Of a DNA stretch of 64,000 bases, positions 29,794-40,215 are shown in pieces (position 1 is the first letter of the stretch; each line of letters starts with the position of its first letter). Below the pieces are notes generated by a model, which was not told the DNA's origin, searched no databases, and saw only the letters and a program-made list of their open reading frames with translations. The DNA comes from Lithodes maja (taxonomy: Eukaryota > Arthropoda > Malacostraca > Decapoda > Lithodidae). The translations under genes and the position numbers were made by a program. Location of the stretch: the NCBI GenBank assembly GCA_037953745.1, contig JBAKBP010001388.1, positions 62,001 to 126,000 of the forward strand, given 5' to 3'.

Positions 29794-29897
29794 CTTATTG
29801 ATCAACAGCTGACATTCAGGTGGCTAGAGTAGTGGTGATGTTGAGTTGTTGGGGGTGGGGGGCAGCATGAGAAGGGGGGTGTCTTGGAACCGTACAT
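29794..29897 (-). other. Candidate alternative exon, 104 nt
   Basis: The acceptor tattttatattccag, preceded by a long (TC)n tract, and the donor AATAAG|GTGAGATA bound the segment. In phase 1 it starts (G)AT = Asp and encodes VRFQDTPLLMLPPTPNNST before a TAG. In phase 0 it starts with ATG and runs 31 codons to a TGA. Its length is not a multiple of 3. It could be an alternative C-terminal exon, a poison exon or part of a non-coding RNA. Confidence 0.4.
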
Positions 29898-29919
29898 CTG
29901 GAATATAAAATACTAAGGT

Positions 29920-29920
<1 letters not shown>

Positions 29921-29997
<77 letters not shown>
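29921..29997. repeat. (GA)n microsatellite
   Basis: About 38 GA units; on the minus strand it supplies the pyrimidine tract upstream of the 29897 acceptor. Confidence 0.95.
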
Positions 29998-29999
<2 letters not shown>

Positions 30000-30475
30000 C
30001 GAGACAGAGCCAGAATAGGACAACACACCAGAAAACAATTAACACACAAATAAAATACAAATTCACACACATCTAGGTCATCCAGAAGACCCAGACATTA
30101 TATATTACCTAAACTTATAGCTCATCTACAGCTATTAACTAATGTATGTACAGTATGTATGGGTGAGTGAGGGCTGGTCCTATCCAGAGTGAGGTTTGGC
30201 ATCCTCTACCCAACTTCAGCTGTTTCTGTCGGTCTCTTTTACTGTCCTACTTTTCCTTCTGGGGGCAGGAGGCTAGGAATCCTCCTCCCCTTGTATAATT
30301 CTCCTACTCGACGAGACAGAGAAATGGGCGAGAGAACGCAGGAGTGGTCCCAGACCCTAAGAATAGGAACTTTAAATGTTGTTTCTGTTCAGGCTCTGTC
30401 TCGTGTCGGCAACCTCCAGCAATGAGGTATGTGCCCGAGTACATACATACATACATACATACATACATGTACAAC
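29998..30475. repeat. LINE-C 3' UTR copies in both orientations
   Basis: 29998-30070 is a minus-strand end (gagacagagccagaatagga). 30226-30475 is a plus-strand end (gggggcaggaggctaggaat ... gctctgtctcgtgtcggc ... gaggtatgtgcccgag) with a (CATA)n tail at 30442-30472. No coding. Confidence 0.6.
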
Positions 30476-30592
30476 TTATATAATTACCTGAGCTGACCTA
30501 CAATCAAAGGCACTAATTATAAAATATTATCATTCCTCACTTTTGTAATTAACTGAGGTAATTTTTGTTATACAGTACTTAACATAGGTTAA

Positions 30593-30799
30593 CCCCTTCT
30601 GTAATGCAACCTCTTTTTACATTTATTCTGGCTACTATTACACAATTTTATTCAGTTTAAACAGGACCCTCCAACAATCAAAAGGCTTCGAACTATCTCA
30701 CTTAACCCTTTTTGCTACCACAGATCCTTCTTAAACTGCATAAAATCGTCTAAATATAGCTAGAATAAAATACAAATTACGTCGCCGGTACAGAAGGGG
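30593..30799. mobile_element. TTAA-1 element beside a splice donor
   Basis: TTAA at 30589-30592 and 30800-30803, termini CCCCTTCTGTAATGC and GCCGGTACAGAAGGGG, 207 bp, internal hairpin (actattacacaattttattc ... gcataaaatcgtctaaat). Its right border lies only about 11 bp from the donor of the exon at 30815-30895. Confidence 0.8.
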
Positions 30800-30814
30800 T
30801 TAATAGAATCTCAC

Positions 30815-30895
30815 CTTTAAATATTCCCTTCCTCTTAAATCCCTGGTCATGTCCTCGTTGCTCAAGTATGCTCCATAGCAGCTGCATGTAAGAAT
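30815..30895 (-). CDS. Candidate internal exon, 81 nt
   Basis: Acceptor taatttattttcag and donor TTAAAG|GTGAGATTC bound 81 nt. In phase 1 it begins (G)AT = Asp and stays open: SYMQLLWSILEQRGHDQ then GFKRKGIFK, ending with G that would complete an Asp codon with the AT of either downstream exon (29897 or 25633). The mix of hydrophobic and basic residues looks protein-like, but I recognise no family. Confidence 0.5.
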
Positions 30896-31084
30896 CTGAA
30901 AATAAATTATCGTTAGAAAATGGCAGATAAAGGTACACTTTAAAAATATCCTTTACCATTGAGTGGTTTTCAAGGTGAAACATCGAACAACGGCATTTGA
31001 AAAAACACTGAGACATAATTAACATAGCTACTGTTTTGTAAAATGTAAAATTCACTAGGTCATACTGTAAATACCTCTTTGTAC

Positions 31085-31170
31085 AGATAGTCTGTCTAGA
31101 GTCGGCCACCCCCAGATATGGGGTATGTGCCTGAGTGTATATATACATACATACATACATACATACAGAT
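31085..31170 (+). repeat. LINE-C 3' terminus with (CATA)n tail
   Basis: tagagtcggccacccccaga, tatggggtatgtgcctgag, then a TATA/CATA-rich tail at 31137-31168. Confidence 0.65.
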
Positions 31171-31282
31171 AGTTTTATGATGGTGTGTACCTGTTTACTG
31201 GTTTGGGTATTGGATACGATGACCGGTCGCAAATATTGATTGAAAATAAAGGTCTCGGGAACGATTAGTGGTTTTGCGCTTT

Positions 31283-31640
31283 TATTTCAAAATAAAAGCA
31301 TTGCAAGATAGAGGAATGACTATAGATCAGGCAAGAGAAGTGGTAATAAATAGGAATGAATGGAGTATGCTAGTGAATAGACGAGTGTAAACGCAGCCAT
31401 TTGGGAGAGAGGGTCAGGCACCAGTTGGACTAGATAATAGTCTGTCAGGCACCTGGCCAGGGGAGCCAGTGGTAATGAAGGGTACGCCTGGATGCATAGT
31501 GGGCGGGCTTGTGGTGGTACAGCTTCGCTGCGGGTCTGCTTGCGGAAATCGGAGCCTCTCCGAGAGATCTGGGACCTGGGAATCTTTTGCTAGGGACCCG
31601 AAATGGGCCTGGGTCTCTGGGTATTTCTCCTGGACGACCT
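31283..31640 (+). pseudogene. LINE-C ORF2 C-terminus and 3' UTR fragment
   Basis: Encodes LQDRGMTIDQAREVVINRNE then WSMLVN, the same C-terminus as at 61530-61610, followed by the LINE-C 3' UTR (gtcaggcaccagttggacta ... ggcacctggccagggg). 5'-truncated. Confidence 0.7.
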
Positions 31641-31662
31641 AAATGTGTGTGATTCCAGAGTA

Positions 31663-31833
31663 TAAGTACTCCCTCGGGTAGCGCGGGTATATCGTACTGG
31701 GGCCGCGCTACGCAAAAACGCGCTACACAAAGCAAAGAACTTATGTGATTAATTCTATTGGTTCTGACGACTAGGGGTACCCGCGTTAGACCAAAACCGC
31801 GCTGTCCAAAGCCGCGCTACCCGAGGGAGGACT
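31663..31833. mobile_element. Tigger/mariner-like MITE
   Basis: An inverted pair ctccctcgggtagcgcgg (31669-31686) and ccgcgctacccgagggag (31811-31828), with outer ...gactgTA on the right. A TA border and a C-A-G-T...CCTCG...GCGCG-type terminus resemble pogo/Tigger elements (family knowledge, by eye). About 170 bp, no ORF. Confidence 0.55.
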
Positions 31834-31850
31834 GTACATACATACATACA

Positions 31851-32105
31851 TTTCTATATCTATTGCCTGACGCCGTGATCCCCGAAGGGGTGGCCACGAA
31901 CGAACCGCCCCCATGCACCTCTGTCCCCAGTCAGTCGACGCCCCTCCCGCCAACCAGCACCGCCTTCGTTCATATACTTCCTCACTCCATCCTTCCACCT
32001 CTCTTTCGGTCTACCTCTCCCTCTCTGTCCCTCCACCTCGCTCTCGTACACCCTCTTAGTGATTCTCTCGCTTTCCATATGTTCCATATGGCCGAACCAT
32101 CTCAG
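31851..32105 (-). pseudogene. LINE-B 3' end, truncated
   Basis: Minus-strand C-terminus (WFGHMEHMESERITKRVYES, RGRGRPKERWKDGV) and 3' UTR, with a short degenerate CATA/TCTA tail. It ends at ccatctcagg, where the jockey-like 5' UTR starts. Confidence 0.75.
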
Positions 32106-32318
32106 GGGGGGTAGGGTATGAGGATGAGCCCCCTGGAGACCTGCCCCTGTTTGCGCCACCGGTATAGAGGCTGGGGCTCCCTGACTCACGACGGAGGGTT
32201 CTCTGTTGGCCCTTCTGGTATGTTCTTTATTTATTGTTTTGTTTCCTATTTTTCTTTTTCTTTCTTTTTTGATTTCCGATAAAATTAAAATAGAATAGTA
32301 AAAACAACTAGGGTCATC

Positions 32319-34111
32319 ATGGATCAGCCATGCAAACCTCCTCCCCTGGATCCAGCTTTGGCGCTCCCGGTACTTGACCTTTGCATTCCCCTGGACTCTC
32401 CATCTGACCTTCCTCTGCCCTCTGAGTCAACCGACTTACAGTTTCCACTGACCACCTGCAGAGTGACACCAGTGTTGGTGACCCTTCACCTCCCATCGAC
32501 ACTGTTTCTCCACCATTTCAGCCGATTGTTAGTTCAGCCACTACCTCCACCTCACTCGTTGCAACTCTGGAGCCTCACATGCCTCATTCCGGCCCCCAAC
32601 ATCAGCGGAAACCTCGGCGTCAGTTTGTCCCCAATGCCACCCTCCGGCACTTCGATTCACTTTTTGGCGATGATGACTGGCCGCGTTTCTTGTCATACGA
32701 CCGGCTTCTTACATCTCGGGGGCTAAGTTAGAGAACCTCCTCCTCTCGGCGCATGCAACTTCGGACTTATCGTTCCGTGAGACTGGTAATAATGATTGGA
32801 TTGTGGAAACCACTACTCGTGCCCAATCTGAGACACACCTATCTCTTACTACCTTGGACGATATCCCTGTTACTGTCACGAAACATAACGACCTCAACTA
32901 GATCCTCGGTACTGTTGTTCTACCCTCAACTTATGACCATGACGGACTTCCTGATAAGTCGACCCTCCTGTCGTCGTTGCGCTTGCGTTATCCAAATGTG
33001 CACGACGTTGATTTGTATAGTATCCCAAACAAATCCACTCCTTCTCATCCTCTCCGCATAGCTCGCATTAAGTTTAGTGGACGTTCCCTCCCACGAGACG
33101 TCAGGATCGAAGGACAAAGGCGTGAAGTACGACCTTGTCCCCAAACCGTTACAATGTACAAACTGTTCCACCTTTGGTCACTCAGCTGGTAGGTGTAAGA
33201 AGGTTCGGGTGTGTGCCTTCTGTAGCTCCGTTAAACATGCTACCCGTTGGAATTGTGGCACTCCAAAGTGTGTTAACTGTAACCTTGAACACCATGCTCG
33301 CTCAAAGCAATGTGTGTTCTACATGTACAATGCTGAGTTAAAGCTTCTCATTAGTCGGTCAGGCATGTCTGTCAGAGAAGCTAAGCAAGAACTGAGAGTA
33401 AGAGATGTTAAAGATCCCTCTAGAGATATGACTTACAGTACTAGACTTCGTGCACCTACAACTGACGTTTCTCCCGGTAGTCGACGACGTGAGGACAGTG
33501 ATGCTGTGTTGGATTCACCCCTTCCTAGTCCAGCCACTGTTCCCCTCTCCAACTGATTTCATACACTGAATACCCCTCCCCCTGTTCATGAAGCCTCCAC
33601 CCCAAAAGCATCCGCGTCCCCTTCACCCGTAACTGATTTTCAATCCTTGCCTCTTGCCCCGGCTCCCTCTACCGATGTTGACGATGTCATGGATTCTACC
33701 CCCTCCACCAGTAAACGCCGATCTGATGCTCTACATTCTCCCTCCTCAGATCGTCAATATCCCTCCGTAAAACGTAAGACCCTCACAGCCCGACCTATGC
33801 CTCCCAAACCTCAACGTGTCCCTCCTCGCTCTCGCATCTTCCGCTCTGATATGGGTTCTCCGTCCCAGCCTCCCTCACTCCACACCCCCTCTACGCCTGC
33901 GTCCCCCCCGCCTACTCGTCCTCGACCTCACGCACCTATCAATGCTACCGCCTCGGGCTCCCATGCACCCCACTGCGGCTGTCATGACTGCTTTGTGCGT
34001 GAGTATCGCCGGACGCCTACCCGCACTAAATCCACTGTTGCTGCGTTGATACGCTCCTTTCTCCGTGACCGACGTTTACCAACCCCTGATAACAAACACC
34101 GCCTCTCATAA
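32319..34111 (+). pseudogene. Jockey-like ORF1 (Gag-like, three zinc knuckles), broken
   Basis: Starts at ATG 32319. Frame changes are needed near 32458 and 33110, and a TAG interrupts near 32900. Recognisable parts: FGDDDWPRFLSYDRLL and VVLPSTYDHDG, the SHPLRIARIKFSG block preceding the knuckles, then three Cys/His knuckles at 33150-33320 (CTNCSTFGHSAGRC, CAFCSSVKHATRWNC, CVNCNLEHHARSKQC). A Ser/Pro-rich tail reaches 34111. Three knuckles in this spacing are typical of jockey/I-type ORF1, which binds element RNA. Non-functional as it stands. Confidence 0.75.
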
Positions 34112-34339
34112 CTCTTCGTGTTTATGCACATTTCACTTAAAGTCACGTTCAGATCTTTCACACTCCAAGATAGCTACTATCCTCCATGACCTGTCCTCTA
34201 ATGTGTCCCCCCACCGTCCACGTCGAAACTCCCTGCCTTCTCATGACCCTCCCCCCAGACCCGTTCCTCTTCATCTCCAACAGCCGAACAGTGCTGTTAA
34301 TTTACGTAACCTGACGTCTCTCACTTAACCTGTTCAATC

Positions 34340-34690
34340 CCTTTATACGACAATGGAATTGTAATGGTCTCTTATCTAGAGTCCATCTAGGTGAGATCCA
34401 GCGTTTACTCCGTGTCTATAATCCAATGTGTATTTGTTTACAACACATTGGAAATTATGATAAATCCATCACCAACTACCACCTTGCGTGCTGTTCTCTA
34501 TCCCCTGATGGAGAATATGGCACAGCAATTTATGTCCATCATTGAGTAACTTTTGACTTATTTCCCATTCGTACAAGTTTCCTGAGACAGCACTCTATCC
34601 TTACTCTTCATATCCCCGATGGTGACTCTGTTACCATTTGCAATATCTATAACCAACCTGCTTACAATTATGACCTTTCCTTGCTTTCTC
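34340..34690 (+). pseudogene. Jockey-like endonuclease N-terminus, truncated
   Basis: In one frame: RQWNCNGLLSRVHLGEIQRL, MCICLQHIGN, GTAIYVH then a TGA, then SVTICNIYNQP. This is the start of an endonuclease domain (N at the metal site is visible, QE is replaced by QH). It has an internal stop and is truncated at about 34690. Confidence 0.7.
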
Positions 34691-35442
34691 AGTTCCCCAT
34701 TTTCTCTCCCCTTTCCCCGTTTTCTTCTCTTCCTTCCCTCCCTCCTCTGCCTTGTGTTCTTTCATTTTAAAATTAAATTTTACTAGAGCGTTATTTCCAC
34801 ATAGCAATTTTGATCAGTTCTTTTGTCTTTATGTGGTGTTGTACCTGTCTTGGTTTGTTTATTTTGCAAGTTTTACATTATAATTCTTAAGTATCTCCTC
34901 TCCCCCAGTTCCCTTCCTTCTTATCCCCTCTCTTTATTACCGTCCTTCCTAACTCCCTTCATTTCCTTCCTTCTTATCCCCATTGTTATTACCATCCTTC
35001 CTAACTCCCTCTTTATTTCCTTCCTTCTTATCCCCTCTTTATTACCATCCTTCCTAACTCCCTTCATTTCCTTCTTTCTTATCCCCATTGTTATTACCAT
35101 CCTTCCTAACTCCCTCTTTATTTCCTTCCTTCCCATCTCCCTTTCTCTCCTTCCTCCAATACCTCTCCTTTAGTTTGTTCATTATAGCCTCTGCTTTCCT
35201 TTATTCCATCTACCTCACCCCTTCTCTCGGCTTTTTTTTTTATCTTTTTCAGTCTCTCTCATCTAATTCATCTTTTCCTTCACACTGTAATTCCTTCTCT
35301 CACACCTTCTCTCCTATATATTTTGTTCTACCTCACTTGTTCTCTCATTCATTCCTCTTTTCCTTCACACTGTAATCCTTTCCATCTCAAAACCCCTCTC
35401 TTTTCTCCTTCACACATCACACTTTATTTCACCTCATATTTG
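34691..35442. repeat. Pyrimidine-rich DNA with imperfect about 60 bp repeats
   Basis: 34915-35140 repeats ccttccttcttatcccc ... attaccatccttcctaactc about four times. 34780-34890 is a dispersed repeat shared with 28880-29010. Otherwise C/T-rich on the plus strand; the apparent ORFs are compositional. Confidence 0.7.
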
Positions 35443-35586
35443 CTGTGTTGGTGGTGTAATGGCTTAGACGCTTATGTTCTGGGTGTGGTGTCCCGAGTTG
35501 GAATCTCGGGAGGACCATATGCTTTCATTAGTTTATTCAAGTACATTGGGGTTCGTAATGGATGATTAATGTTAAGAATGAGATGT
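35443..35586 (+). mobile_element. SINE-T, plus strand
   Basis: tgttggtggtgtaatggctt (A box), cccgagttggaatctcggga (decayed B box), catatgctttcattagttta, and end gttaagaatgagatg in place of gttaagaacggggtg. Confidence 0.8.
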
Positions 35587-35661
35587 GACTTATATCTTTA
35601 CAATCCTTTTAACTCTCATTCCTTCCATGTTTCTCTAATTTCTCTCTCATTCCTTCCTTAT

Positions 35662-35952
35662 CCCTCGGAATCCGGAAGGCCTCATATGAGGCAAACAAAA
35701 ATATTGGCAGGAATCCGGGAGGTCTCATATGAGGCAAAATGCGCGGCTAAAATCATCATTCTCGGCAACCACACATCATAGCGATTGCATCTCAACGGCA
35801 GTCTACAGACAACAAAATGTTCTACAATTTGCAAAAAATTGACTGCTCTAGGTGGTCTCAATCAGTAGCTACTGAATTATGAAGCTTGACTGTATGAAAA
35901 TGGCCCCGGACACAGCGATCGGCCTCATATGGGGGCCCCCGGATCTGGAGGG
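35662..35952. mobile_element. TTAA-3 element
   Basis: Termini CCCTCGGAATCCGGAAGGCC and, reversed, CCCTCCAGATCCGGGGGCC, each followed by tcatatgaggc-like sequence. TTAA on the right (35953-35956) and TTAT on the left. 291 bp, no ORF. A third sequence family with CCC ends at TTAA. Confidence 0.6.
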
Positions 35953-36052
35953 TTAATCTTTCCCTCCCTCTCTTCATTCCTACCTTGCCATCAAACCCCC
36001 CCCCCCCCATTCTCTCTCCCTTCTATGCTCCTTCCCTTACTTCTACCCTTAA

Positions 36053-36669
36053 CCTCTGAAGTGCGCACGGGGGTAAATGAAAACCTCCCCCTGTGCTGAC
36101 GTATTTGAGGTTTTTCGTCACTAAAATATTCATTGTACCATTAATAGCATTAATAATTATCCATATGCGCCTATTATGGGTTGATTATAAAGGTATTAAC
36201 CTGAAACAACAATAAAACGAGTGAAAACAGCGTTTGGATGGTCAAAATCGGAGATATAGCCCGCGAGTTGTATAATCTATGGGTGAGGCAAACTCCTTTC
36301 CCGCCAATTTCCCCCAAGGCCACTGAGACACAGTCGATCGATACTCTCTCTCTCTCTCTTGCACTCGATGGCCATCAGTGATGACAACACCCTGCTTGCA
36401 ACTCGCTAATGTTAGCACGAAAATATACCTCAGAATAAGGGAATAATAGGGAAAATAGGTGATAACTGAGGAATAGGAGGAAAGTGGGGAAGGAGGGGAG
36501 GTAGAGGACTGAGATTTTGCATGGCCCAGGGGCCAAAAAAAAATAAAAAAAAAAATAAAAAAAAAAAAAAAATTCGATGTAAAAAGTTGATTTTTAGTTT
36601 TACTTACTCCAGAGAGTCTTCCCGCAGTCCGCCGGCCGAACTCTAAAGAGTCTTCCCGCAGTTCCCGGG
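36053..36669. mobile_element. TTAA-2 element, copy 2 (inverted relative to copy 1)
   Basis: TTAA at 36049-36052 and 36670-36673. Its sequence is the reverse of 28011-28581 along nearly the whole length, with differences in the poly-A and (GA)n parts and a duplicated agagtcttcccgcagt near the right end. Confidence 0.8.
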
Positions 36670-36783
36670 TTAAGGGGGGGGGGGTTTCTTGTTTCCTTTT
36701 TAGTCCTCTCAAGCTTTAAAAACACCCCCACGACCCCCTACAAAATACATTTGTAAATTTTTCAGTAGAAAAATAAGGCTCGC

Positions 36784-37313
36784 TATTCTATCTATCTATC
36801 TATTGCCTGACGCCGTGATCCACGAAGGGGTGGCCACGAATGAACCGCCCCCATGCACCTCTGTCCCTAGACAGTCGACGCCCCTCCTCCCAACCAGCAC
36901 CGCCTTCATTCATATACTTCCTCACTCCATCCTTCCACCTCTCCCTCTTTGTCCTTCCACCTCACTCTCGTACACCCTCTTAGTCAATCTCTCGCTTTCC
37001 ATACATTCCATATGGCCGAACCATCTCAAGTTGTTCCTTTTCACACTTTCCAGCACATCTACCTCCACACCACACCTCCTCCTTACTTCCTCATTCGTCT
37101 GTCTATCCCTCCATATAACTCCACACGCACTTCTCAAGTAACTCATTTCCACCGCTCTCACTCTTGGTCTGAGTCTCTTCCCGAACGTCCATGCTTCACT
37201 TCCGTAAGTTAGTGTCGGGATTACCACACTGTCATGCAAAGACTTCTTCACTTCCATACTGACCACTCTATTTCTTGTTACTGCTTTCAACGTTCCTACA
37301 GCCCTCTTCCCCT
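36784..37313 (-). pseudogene. LINE-B ORF2 C-terminal part and 3' end
   Basis: (TAGA)n tail at 36784-36803, 3' UTR, then minus-strand coding for the C-terminus (MEVKKSLHDSVVIPTLTYGS, MSYLRSACGVIWRDRQTN, NNLRWFGHMECMESERLTK). A short deletion near 36940 breaks the frame. Its upstream continuation lies at 45527 onward, beyond the LTR element. The reading frame and the QQG/GKRAV junction agree with a split single copy. Confidence 0.85.
37310..37313. other. Target-site duplication (CCCT) of the LTR element
   Basis: CCCT at 37310-37313 is repeated at 45527-45530 immediately outside the two LTRs. 4-6 bp duplications are usual for Gypsy-type integrases. Confidence 0.8.
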
Positions 37314-39163
37314 TGTTACGACCGGGCACTCGGGTACACTAGGGCTCTTACACAGGAGTCGAGTATGGCTCGCTGCCACAACGGAAACACACGATCCCAA
37401 CCCCAGAGTACTGCCAGCCGAACAAAAAACGCCACTACCCTCCAGAGTTCTATCTGCTATAACGGGGTATACAAGAACTCGGTACTAGCGTTTCACACAA
37501 CAGACTAATAGCAAGACGGGAGTTATCTAGTCTGGTCAACAATCAAACAAAGAAGAAAGTACTACAACACTAAAGAATAGTGTTGGCCGAAGCCGAAGTA
37601 ATCCACCCTTGAACTAAGAACTTAAGAAGTCCTCCACCCTCTACTTCGGATCGGCACTATTACGTTACGTTAAACAATAGTCCTCGAGCATCAAGCAAGG
37701 AATCTTCTGATAAGTTAGATGCTTCTCGAATACTCATAAGAAGTAAGTATCGGATTTTGAACAGCAATTTAATGAATAACTCACTGGTAATTAAAGGCTT
37801 TAAATTGACATAAGAAGAATTATAAGAATAAGCAATAGGATATGGCAAACATTAAGAAGAAGTACTCCGACAATGCACTGGCAATAGCCTACTAAGATTG
37901 TGCTCGTGGGCCACTAATCTCTGAAGTAGCTAAGCGTGCCACACATGAAATCAATAGTGCTTAAACAATAATATACATAAGGAGAAGCTTCAATACTATG
38001 CTGTATCTGCTGGTCGAGCAAAGTCTAGCTGGGATATCTAAGGTTAAGAGACAATGGCTGAGCAAGCGGCTCGTAGCCTAGCGAGGTCCTTAAGACTGTG
38101 CGGCCAAATTACGGTAATTGACGGGATGCTCTCTTGAGAGATCCAGATCACTAGTATCTGGTTCTCTCCTGGCGATCCTCTCAAAGTCAAGCAAATGAGA
38201 TAGCACAGTGTTGGGTGGCACAGGCAAAAGCCCTCACTCGCAACACAGTGCTAAACTCACACGGTACACAATCAAAAAGACCACCTAGGCTTCCCACGTC
38301 TCCGTTGCAATTGTGCTGGTTCAACCAACCTAGCACTCATAGGAAATCACAACTCGAGGAACCCTATCCCAGTCTAGCATTACCTAAACCAGCAGAAAAC
38401 AGGAACATGAATAATAGTACACAGGGAAATATATATATACGAGTGCAACAAACATCAATCAATCCTATTCTAGTTGACCCTTCCAAAATAGGCTATCTAA
38501 CAGGCACTTATCTCGTGAGAACTCAAGCGATAATACTTTGGCTGACTAAATCTGCACCAAAGGGGTCATTGAGGTTATAAACAGGGACGAGAAGAGAAGA
38601 AGGTAGGCTGTTCAGAGAGTAGAGAAAGTTCACATCAGTCGGAAGAATATCGATAGTTGCAAGGATATGAGAGGTCGCTTTGCCTGATGAGTTCTGAAGC
38701 ATGGTGGCAAAAACCTCTCTTTTTATACTCGGCCCTCTAGCGGCATATCTCAAACTACTTAAGGACCGCCCACTGGCAATCATGACGTCATATACTCTCT
38801 CAATCTGGGATTGACAAAGAACTTCCCACGCGCTGAAAGGGAGGAAGGGAGGAGGAAGGAGGGAATTAGGCCTACCGGCCCAAGTGGCGTACTCACTAAT
38901 CCCACGCCACGTAATATCTCTCCTCTCATCATTACATACAAGTCCCACACACAATACTTATATCTAATGATATAAAATAGAACTCGTTGACTTAGAAGAA
39001 AACAAAATACATAATGATAATACTTATAGTACAACGGTTCACATAAACTGAGTTAGGAAACTCTACACAGACTACAGCCAAAGTTCCTGCCCTGACGATC
39101 CTAGCGAGAGTGGGGCCTGACTGGGCGTTCTGTACAGCATGCTCATACTCGACATGCGTCACA
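37314..39163 (-). repeat. 3' LTR (1850 bp)
   Basis: Matches 43676-45526 base for base except one substitution (caggagtcg versus caggactcg near 37355) and one missing G (gcaaggata near 38660 versus gcaagggata). Unusually long for Gypsy-type LTRs. Apparent ORFs inside are not supported. Confidence 0.95.
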
Positions 39164-39175
39164 CCTCCCCCAAGA
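39164..39175 (-). other. Polypurine tract
   Basis: On the element strand cttgggggagg abuts the 3' LTR (TGTGACG). It is the expected plus-strand primer. Confidence 0.8.
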
Positions 39176-39750
39176 TTTTACTTGCTCAACCCTGAGCTAA
39201 AATCTGATATACAGAACCCCATCAAACCCCTCACACCCAGCGACCGCATGGCACTAAAACAACGCTGAGTTTATCACTAAAACACATCTTATAAAAAAAA
39301 AAATTCACATTTCATAACTCCTCCCAACAATAGTAAAAGACACAATATCATGCTCCCAGAGCGAGCTTACAGCAGCTCAGCCGTTTGATAGTTCGTGGAC
39401 TACTCAAACACTTTATAGGCTATGACAAACTTATACAATTATCTTCATCAAAAAGAAAGAGTTTTTATATGATTTTTATATTTTAATATGTTTTTTCCGG
39501 CTGCACTATAAGGGCAGCCTATTTTTCTTCTATACCAAACGCTCAACAATCCTGCTTTACGACCCAATACGCTGGGCTACAACCGCGAGCCAACAAGCAC
39601 CAAGCGCAAAATACTACTCAAACCAAAGCAGGAGGCTACCCGTGTGTCAATTTACCCAGGATCATATACCCCTGAACGACCACATGCAACCTCGTTGTCA
39701 CAACCGGCAATATGGCTTATGTCCAGGTTATATACCAATAACCTTAGTGA
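39176..39750 (-). other. Internal 3' region of the LTR element, non-coding
   Basis: Between the pol remnant and the polypurine tract. No integrase or envelope motifs in any frame by eye. Probably a remainder after the deletion that removed most of pol. Confidence 0.5.
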
Positions 39751-40203
39751 CTACCTGGTCAGCCTCATATTCCGATTGTGAAACGGGTCCAAGATCTTGA
39801 GAGGGTAATGATCTGGGTAAACTACACCGACCGGACCATAGGCTGGAACATAGATCTCGAAATGCCCCAGCGCATCATTGTCCTTTTCACTTTCATTCAT
39901 CAGGCTCTGACACGTTGCTGGTGCATTCTTAAGTCCGTAGGGCATAACATTGCACTGGTAGGTACTCCCGTCCACAACAAAACCACATACCTCTTTAGCG
40001 CGCTCGGACAAAGTTACACGCAACGACCACTCACGACATTCCTTATCCCTCAGATCCTTCGTCCACACGTAATCCAGCTCTGCTTGCACCATAGGCTGTC
40101 GAGCAGGATTTATACGGCAGGGAATTAAACTGAGCCTTGCACTATCTCCAGCCTGCATGTCGGATTCTACCCCGTACCTCAGGCCTGGAGAAGCAACAAA
40201 CAT
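39751..40203 (-). pseudogene. Pol remnant: RT and RNase H pieces
   Basis: Same frame as the upstream Gag-protease ORF, separated by a TGA. Pieces in order: the RT N-terminal block (QAGDSARLSLIPCRINPARQ), then directly a motif-B-like block (CNVMPYGLKNAPATCQSLM), then an RNase H-end-like block (VVYPDHYPLKIL, where TDH.PL is usual). The active-site D-D motif and all of integrase are absent. This is an internally deleted pol, not a frameshifted whole one. Confidence 0.7.
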
Positions 40204-40215
40204 GCGAAAGTACTG

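Larger units (their letters stand above)
32106..34690 (+). mobile_element. Jockey-like LINE, 5' half
   Basis: 5' UTR (32106-32318), frame-shifted ORF1 and the start of the endonuclease. It stops at about 34690, where pyrimidine-rich DNA begins, so the rest of ORF2 is lost. It may belong to the same family as the 3' half at 16374-17424, but no overlap exists to test this. Confidence 0.7.

Noticed and set aside
38215..38580. Open frame of 121 codons, found identically at 44577-44942
   Set aside because: It lies within the LTRs on the strand opposite to the element, with no recognisable domain; it is duplicated only because the LTRs are.
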